This document shows, in pieces, positions 59,281 through 64,000 of a DNA stretch of 64,000 nt. This stretch comes from Marinovum sp048263515 (GTDB lineage: Bacteria; Pseudomonadota; Alphaproteobacteria; Rhodobacterales; Rhodobacteraceae): NCBI RefSeq assembly GCF_048263515.1, contig NZ_JBLXEC010000021.1, positions 1 through 64,000 of the forward strand, in the 5' to 3' direction. The notes beneath the pieces are model-generated. The model was given only the letters and a program-made list of their open reading frames with translations, searched no databases and was not told the origin of the DNA. The first letter of the stretch is position 1. The number at the start of each line of letters is the position of its first letter. Made by a program: the position numbers and the translations under genes.

Positions 59281-60474
59281 GTGAGTGTCAAGGAGCAGTA
59301 CGAGGCCTATCCCTATCCAGAGCGGGATCCGGAGGAGGAGCGGCGGCGGCTGATCACCGGGTCGCCCTCGCATCCGGTGGAGCTGGATCACTTTGTCTTT
59401 GGCGGGCAGCGGGACTGGCGGCAGCCCTTGCGGGTGCTGGTGGCGGGGGGTGGCACCGGGGACGGACTGATCCAGATCGGCCATTACCTGAAGCTTTTGG
59501 GGCGCCCTCACGAGATCACCTATGTCGATCTGTCAGAGGCTTCGCGCCGGGTGGCCGAGGCGCGGGCGAAGGTGCGGGGGCTGGAGGCGATCCGCTTTCA
59601 CACCGGCAGCCTGCTGGAGGCGGCGGAATACGGCTGTTTCGATTACATCGATTGTTGCGGGGTGTTGCACCATCTGCCCGATCCGGACGCCGGGTTTCGG
59701 GCTTTGCGCGCGGCGCTGGCGCCGGGGGGCGGCCTGGGCTTCATGGTCTATGCGCCGCTGGGGCGGTCCGGGGTCTATCCGTTGCAGCAGGCCTTCGGGG
59801 CGCTTTTTGCCGACCTGCCGCCCAGGGCGCGGCTCAAGGCGGCCAAGGCGGCGTTCGCCAAGCTGCCCGAGGGGCATCCGTTCAAGTGCAATCCGCATCT
59901 CGGCGATCATCGGGCCTCGGATGCCGGGTTCTACGACCTGCTGCTGCATGGCCAGGACCGGGCCTACGACGTGACCGAGCTGGTGGCGACGCTGGAGCGG
60001 ACCGGCTGGGCGCTGGCCTCCTTCACCCCGCCGGCGGCGTATGATCCAGCGCGTTTTGCGCCGGTGCCCAAGGGCCTGGACCGGGTGGCGCGGATGGCGT
60101 TGGCGGAGAAGCTGGTCGGGACCATGCGGGTGCATATCGCCTATGCGGTGGCGGCGGAAGAGGCCGAGGGGCGGGTGGCCGATGGCCGAGATCCGGCGCT
60201 GGTGCCGCATCTGATCGGGGTGGCGCCGGGGGCGCTGGCCAAGGCGGTGTCCGAGGGGCGGGTAGTGCCGGTGACGTCCGGCGGCGCGCGCATCGAGCTG
60301 AAGCTGCCGCGACCGGCGGCGAAGCTGCTGGCGCTGGTCAACGGCAAGCGCACGCTGGGCGAGATCGCGCGCGATGCGGGGATGACCGAGGCGCAGTTTC
60401 TGCCGCTCTGGGCGCGCGCCAGCGAAGGGCTGACGGGCTGGGGCTTGCTTCTTTATTCCGGCTTCCTACGATAA
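59281..60474 (+). CDS. Class I SAM-dependent methyltransferase with C-terminal extension
   Basis: About 397 residues starting at GTG 59281 (a GTG at 59278 is also possible). N-terminal VKEQYEAYPYPERDPEEE is typical of a family of uncharacterised methyltransferases. The SAM loop LRVLVAGGGTGDGLIQIG, acidic strand ITYVDLSE and FDYIDCCGVLHHLPDP are intact. The C-terminal 130 residues form an added helical domain seen in similar proteins. Substrate unknown. It is followed after four bases by the SRAP gene. Confidence 0.8.
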   Translation: MSVKEQYEAYPYPERDPEEERRRLITGSPSHPVELDHFVFGGQRDWRQPLRVLVAGGGTGDGLIQIGHYLKLLGRPHEITYVDLSEASRRVAEARAKVRGLEAIRFHTGSLLEAAEYGCFDYIDCCGVLHHLPDPDAGFRALRAALAPGGGLGFMVYAPLGRSGVYPLQQAFGALFADLPPRARLKAAKAAFAKLPEGHPFKCNPHLGDHRASDAGFYDLLLHGQDRAYDVTELVATLERTGWALASFTPPAAYDPARFAPVPKGLDRVARMALAEKLVGTMRVHIAYAVAAEEAEGRVADGRDPALVPHLIGVAPGALAKAVSEGRVVPVTSGGARIELKLPRPAAKLLALVNGKRTLGEIARDAGMTEAQFLPLWARASEGLTGWGLLLYSGFLR

Positions 60475-60478
60475 TCCC

Positions 60479-61144
60479 ATGTGTGGCCGTTTCGCAGTGA
60501 CCCTTCCGCCCGATGCCATGGCGCAGCTCTTTGCGGCGCTGCCGGCCAATGACCTGCCGGATGTGCCGAATTACAACGTCTGCCCGACCACGCAGATCGC
60601 CACCGTGCGCAACGAAGAAGGGCAGCGGCGGCTGGCGCCGATGCGCTGGGGGTTCCTGCCGCATTGGTACAAGAGCCCGACCGACGGGCCGCTGCTGATC
60701 AACGCGCGGGCCGAGACGATTGCCGAGAAGCCGGCCTTTCGCGCTGCCTGTCGCGAGCGGCGCTGCCTGATCCCGGCGACCGGGTTTTATGAATGGACCA
60801 AGGATGCCGAGGGCAAGCGCCTGCCCTGGTACATCCGCCGCGCCGATGGCGGGACGCTGGCCTTTGCCGGGGTCTGGCAGGATTGGGCGCGCGGCGAGGA
60901 GAGCGCGCGCACCTGCGCCATCGTCACCACCGGCGCCAACGACCGGATGAGCGCCATTCACCACCGCATGCCGGTGGTGCTGGAACCCGAGGCTTGGCCG
61001 CTCTGGCTGGGCGAAGAGGGCAAGGGGGCGGCCAGCCTGATGGATGCGGCCGATGACGCGGTGCTGGAGTACTACCGGGTTGACCCGGCGGTGAACTCCA
61101 ACCGGGCCAGTGGCGCGGCGTTGATCGAGCCGATCGAGAGTTAG
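60479..61144 (+). CDS. SOS-response-associated peptidase (SRAP/YedK, HMCES-like)
   Basis: A 221-residue SRAP protein. The catalytic Cys2 follows Met (MCGRF), which, after Met removal, forms a thiazolidine link to abasic sites in single-stranded DNA. Other conserved parts are NARAETIAEKPAFR, RRCLIPATGFYEW with the active Glu, and IHHRMPVVL with the catalytic His. It protects abasic DNA. It is convergent with and overlaps the amylosucrase gene by four bases. Confidence 0.93.
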   Translation: MCGRFAVTLPPDAMAQLFAALPANDLPDVPNYNVCPTTQIATVRNEEGQRRLAPMRWGFLPHWYKSPTDGPLLINARAETIAEKPAFRAACRERRCLIPATGFYEWTKDAEGKRLPWYIRRADGGTLAFAGVWQDWARGEESARTCAIVTTGANDRMSAIHHRMPVVLEPEAWPLWLGEEGKGAASLMDAADDAVLEYYRVDPAVNSNRASGAALIEPIES

Positions 61145-63039
61145 CGGATCCAGACCCGGGCGTAGGGCGGCAGCGGCATCATGCCTTGGCTGTCGCCGAC
61201 CGGGGCCTGGCTCAGAACATCGACCATCGAGCTCGCGCCCTGGGCGCGGAGCCAGTCGAGCGGGATCACCTGCCAGCTTTCGGTGAAGTTGAACAGGCAG
61301 ACCAGGCTGCCGGTGGGCGCGCGGCGGGCCAGGGCAAAGAGCGCCGGGTTGCCGGTGTCGAGCACCTCGCAGGGGCGGGCGGCATGCAGTTCCGGCGTCT
61401 CGACGCGGCGCGCCAGCAGGGTCTTGAGGCCGGCAAAGACCTGGCCCGGGGCGCTTTCCGGCGCGGCGCGGGCCAGTTCCACACGGTCCCAATCCATCAC
61501 CGGGCGATGCAGCCAGCGGCTGTCATGGGCGTGGTCGGGCACGTCGTGATAGCCGTAGTCGTTCAGCATCGCCACCTCGTCGCCCATGTAGAGCAGGGGG
61601 ATGCCGCCGGAACAGGCGATCAGCGCATGGCCCATCAGGATGCGGTCGACGGCCAGGCCGATGTTCTGCGTATCGCCGCCGAGGCTGGCGCGTTCCAGCC
61701 CGGCGAGCGAGGCGGTGGTGCCGCTGTTGCGCTTGTCGCCGGTGTCGGGGTTGTGCTGAAACAGCTCGCCCTGCGCGAAGGAGCCGGGGAAGACGCCCTC
61801 GTAGAAATCGGCGAGGAAGGCGCGGTGCAGAAAGCCGTTCAGCCCGACGGCGGCGGCATCCTCGTCGGTGACGGCCCAGCCGATGTCGTCGTGGCAGCGC
61901 AGGTAGGTGGCATAGGTCGCATTGCTCAGCACGGGCGGGAAATGAGTGGCCATCACATGGGTCATCAGCCGCGTGTCGCGCGCCGCCAGCGCCGACCAGA
62001 ACTGCACCATCAGCGAGTTGTGATAGGCGAGGTTGCCCTCCTTGCCGTCATGTTCGCCGCGACCGAGATAGGGCAGCATCTCTTCGGGGCCGACGATCGC
62101 CTCTTCGAGGTGAATGACCGAGGGCGCGGCGATGCGGGTGGCGGCGCGCAGGGCCTGAAGCAGCATGTGCACTTCGGGCTCGGACTGGCACTTGGTGCCC
62201 ATGCGTTTCCACATGAAGGCCACGGCATCGAGCCGCAGCACCTCGACGCCCTTGTTGGCGAGGAACAGCATGATGTCGAGAATTTCGAGGAAAACCTGCG
62301 GGTTGGCCCAGTTCAGGTCCCATTGGTGTTCGTTGAAGGTGGTCCAGACATGGCGCTGCATGTCGGGGTACCAGGTAAAGCTGCCGGGGGCGTTGTCGGG
62401 GAAGATCTCGATCAGCGTGCGCTCGTATTCCTGCGGCAGGCGGGCGTCCTCGAACATCAGGTAGTAGTCGCGGTACTTGGGGTCGCCGGCACGGGCCTTC
62501 TGGGCCCAGGCGTGTTCCTTGGCGGTGTGGTTGACCACCATGTCGACGCAGACGCTGATGCCGCGGGCGCGGCAGGCCTCGGTCACCGCTTCGAAATCCG
62601 CCATGTCGCCATAGGCCGGGTTGATGGCGCGATAGTCCATCACCGAATAGCCGCCGTCGCTGTCGCCGGGACGCGGCTTGAGGCAGGGCATGAAGTGGAC
62701 ATAGGTCACGCCCAATTCCGCCAGGTAGTCGAGCTTGTCGATCACCCCGCGCAGGTCACCGGCGAAGCGGTCGATGTAGAAGACATAGCCGATCATCCCG
62801 GGCCGCTGGAACCAGTCGGGTTCGAGATCGCGCATCATGTCGAGCCGCTTGAGCCCGGGGCGCCGCTCCGTCCAGGCGCGGCGCAGCGTGGCGTCGAGCG
62901 CCGGGCGGAAGCTGTCATAGCCCGGATGGTTGCCGTAAAGCCGGTCGAGCATCGACCAGAGGTCCTCGCGGCTGCGGGCATAGCGGAGGTCGAAGATCTC
63001 CGAGTCGGTCAGGGCGGCCGGCGAATCCAGGGGGGACAT
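61141..63039 (-). CDS. Amylosucrase-type glucosyltransferase (GH13)
   Basis: A 632-residue GH13 enzyme, the usual amylosucrase length, from ATG 63039. Catalytic residues are visible: nucleophile Asp in EVLRLDAVAFMWK, acid/base Glu in IHLEEAIVG, and the transition-state Asp in LRCHDDIGW. SVMDYRAINPAYGDMADFE and VVNHTAKEHAWAQ are family-typical. It cleaves sucrose and builds an alpha-1,4-glucan, or isomerises sucrose. No signal peptide is seen, so it is cytoplasmic. A LacI-type operator overlaps its promoter. Confidence 0.9.
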   Translation of the reverse strand: MSPLDSPAALTDSEIFDLRYARSREDLWSMLDRLYGNHPGYDSFRPALDATLRRAWTERRPGLKRLDMMRDLEPDWFQRPGMIGYVFYIDRFAGDLRGVIDKLDYLAELGVTYVHFMPCLKPRPGDSDGGYSVMDYRAINPAYGDMADFEAVTEACRARGISVCVDMVVNHTAKEHAWAQKARAGDPKYRDYYLMFEDARLPQEYERTLIEIFPDNAPGSFTWYPDMQRHVWTTFNEHQWDLNWANPQVFLEILDIMLFLANKGVEVLRLDAVAFMWKRMGTKCQSEPEVHMLLQALRAATRIAAPSVIHLEEAIVGPEEMLPYLGRGEHDGKEGNLAYHNSLMVQFWSALAARDTRLMTHVMATHFPPVLSNATYATYLRCHDDIGWAVTDEDAAAVGLNGFLHRAFLADFYEGVFPGSFAQGELFQHNPDTGDKRNSGTTASLAGLERASLGGDTQNIGLAVDRILMGHALIACSGGIPLLYMGDEVAMLNDYGYHDVPDHAHDSRWLHRPVMDWDRVELARAAPESAPGQVFAGLKTLLARRVETPELHAARPCEVLDTGNPALFALARRAPTGSLVCLFNFTESWQVIPLDWLRAQGASSMVDVLSQAPVGDSQGMMPLPPYARVWIR

Positions 63040-63073
63040 GGGGGAAAACCTTCGGGCAGGAGCGGATCGGAGC

Positions 63074-63112
63074 AGGGTAGCAGATAGAGGGCTCTCGGTC
63101 AAAGCGCTTTGA
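63074..63112 (-). promoter_or_regulatory. LacI-type operator and promoter of the amylosucrase gene
   Basis: TCAAAGCGCTTTGA at 63099-63112 is a perfect 14-bp palindrome with the central CpG typical of LacI-family operators. On the minus strand it overlaps the -35 TTGACC (63102-63097). After 17 bases comes TACCCT (63079-63074, 3 of 6). This fits repression released by a sugar. The regulator gene is not in the window. Confidence 0.7.
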
Positions 63113-63243
63113 AGCTGAGCCGCCCATAGAGAGCGGCCGGGTGCCGCCACGGCGGACGAGGGACAGGGCGGCAGAAGCCGGGAATTATCTGTCTGATCCG
63201 GTTGACCTGTTGCCCGGGTTGAATTAATCACCGGATCTGCCGA

Positions 63244-63317
63244 GCGGGCGTTGTGTAATGGTAAGACCCTTGCCTTCCAAGCAAGAGATACGGGTTCGAT
63301 TCCCGTCGCCCGCTCCA
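63244..63317 (+). tRNA. tRNA-Gly (anticodon TCC)
   Basis: A 74-base cloverleaf: acceptor GCGGGCG / CGCCCGC perfect, anticodon stem CTTGC/GCAAG with loop CTTCCAA (TCC), T-arm ACGGG-TTCGATT-CCCGT. Discriminator T and encoded CCA at 63315-63317. Confidence 0.95.
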
Positions 63318-63432
63318 GACCTCTCCCCCTGATCCTTGACAGTTGCGGCCAGGCCTTCGTGCCGCATGCGCGGTGCCTTGCCCCTTGTCGCCCTATTCAA
63401 TACACCCTTGCCGGAACAGCTAGGAGCACCGC

Positions 63433-64000
63433 ATGCCGCGTGGATTGGGCCAACCGCAGGAAGAGCGCGACAAGTCGAAACGGATCGGCGCCCTGGGCGC
63501 ACTCTGGCCGTTTCTCAAGCCCTATCGCCTGCTGCTGCTGGCCTCGATCCTGGCACTGGTGGCCACGGCCGGCATCTCGCTGACGCTGCCACTGGCGGTG
63601 CGCCGGGTGGTCGACAATTTCCGTGCCGAGGATGGCGCGCTGCTCGATCTCTACTTCGGCGCGGCGCTGGGCATTGCGGCGGCCTTGGCGGTGGGCACGG
63701 CGCTGCGCTACATGCTGGTGACGCGGCTGGGCGAGCAGGTGGTCACCGACATCCGCAAGGCAGTGTTCGACCGGGTGATGGGGCTGTCGCCGGCGTTCTA
63801 CGAAAAGATCATGACCGGCGAGGTGGTCAGCCGGATCACCACCGACACCACGCTGATCCTGTCGGTGATCGGTTCGTCGATCTCGATCGCGCTGCGCAAC
63901 GTGCTGATCTTCTTTGGCGGTATGGGGCTGATGCTACTGACCTCGCCCAAGCTGACCGGCCTCGTGCTGCTGATCGTGCCCGCCGTGGTGGTGCCGATCC
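63433..64000 (+). CDS. ABC exporter (fused permease-ATPase), N-terminal part
   Basis: The first 189 residues of an ABC transporter cut by the window edge. TAGGAG precedes ATG 63433. The visible part is the membrane domain of the type seen in MsbA-like/ABCB exporters: LKPYRLLLLASILALVATAGISL (first helix), a second helix near GAALGIAAALAVGTALRYML, and the coupling region FDRVMGLSPAFYEKIMTGEVVSRITTDTTLI. The nucleotide-binding domain is outside. Substrate cannot be told. Confidence 0.88.
   Translation, partial: MPRGLGQPQEERDKSKRIGALGALWPFLKPYRLLLLASILALVATAGISLTLPLAVRRVVDNFRAEDGALLDLYFGAALGIAAALAVGTALRYMLVTRLGEQVVTDIRKAVFDRVMGLSPAFYEKIMTGEVVSRITTDTTLILSVIGSSISIALRNVLIFFGGMGLMLLTSPKLTGLVLLIVPAVVVPI

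Noticed and set aside
1..64000. Prophage, integrative element or insertion sequence
   Set aside because: No transposase, integrase, phage structural gene or flanking repeat was recognised on either strand.

Overview
The window is high-GC DNA from an alphaproteobacterium, most likely the Roseobacter/Rhodobacteraceae group. That call rests on gene content and codon use: TRAP and TTT solute transporters, a DUF2927 lipoprotein, Rhodobacterales-style intergenic elements, and dense operons with many ATGA/GTGA stop-start overlaps. No rRNA, CRISPR array, prophage or insertion sequence was seen. Two tRNA genes are present (Arg-TCT and Gly-TCC). It is a chromosomal stretch, cut at the left inside lpdA and at the right inside an ABC exporter gene.

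Layout. 1-8.1 kb: end of lpdA and its terminator, then a plus-strand cassette of PfkB kinase, sugar ABC importer (binding protein, double ATPase, permease), zinc alcohol dehydrogenase and GlpD-like FAD dehydrogenase. It looks built to import, phosphorylate and oxidise a sugar or polyol. 8.1-14.1 kb: a minus-strand catabolic operon run by a GntR/FCD regulator, with a DapA-type lyase, an aldehyde dehydrogenase, a pyrrolysine-free MttB-family protein and a DadA-like amine oxidase. 14.3-16.9 kb: EamA exporter, MYG1, GNAT and tRNA-Arg. 17-20.6 kb: tctCBA plus a GlcG/HbpS protein. 21-25 kb: TRAP transporter dctPQM and an asparaginase.

25.2-32.7 kb: a repeat-rich secreted protein that stops in mid-domain exactly where the convergent copper ATPase gene ends, then the copper module (copA, cueR, DUF302, a 34-residue membrane peptide) and an AhpD-like protein. 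33.2-40.2 kb: a 1,666-residue Ig-like adhesin followed by its type I secretion genes. Only the adaptor (HlyD-type) is whole; the TolC-type and ABC genes survive as short fragments joined out of frame. 40.3-41.7 kb: dtd and a fructokinase.

41.8-48.3 kb: a seven-gene minus-strand run (TerC, tiny membrane protein, XpaC-like, TelA, DUF2927 lipoprotein, SPFH/GYF protein, zinc-ribbon membrane protein). It mixes tellurite-resistance-type and YdjG/YdjI-type membrane-stress parts without PspA or TerD, and is the best candidate here for a poorly described system. 48.4-64 kb is mostly housekeeping: two pseudouridine synthases, tadA, hemF, a degenerate SDR, an RsmC-like methyltransferase, clpS, a D,D-carboxypeptidase with SPOR tail, pyrD, UshA-like nucleotidase, a methyltransferase, SRAP, an amylosucrase behind a LacI-type operator, tRNA-Gly and the start of an exporter.

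All functions are read from sequence motifs and gene context. No database search was run.
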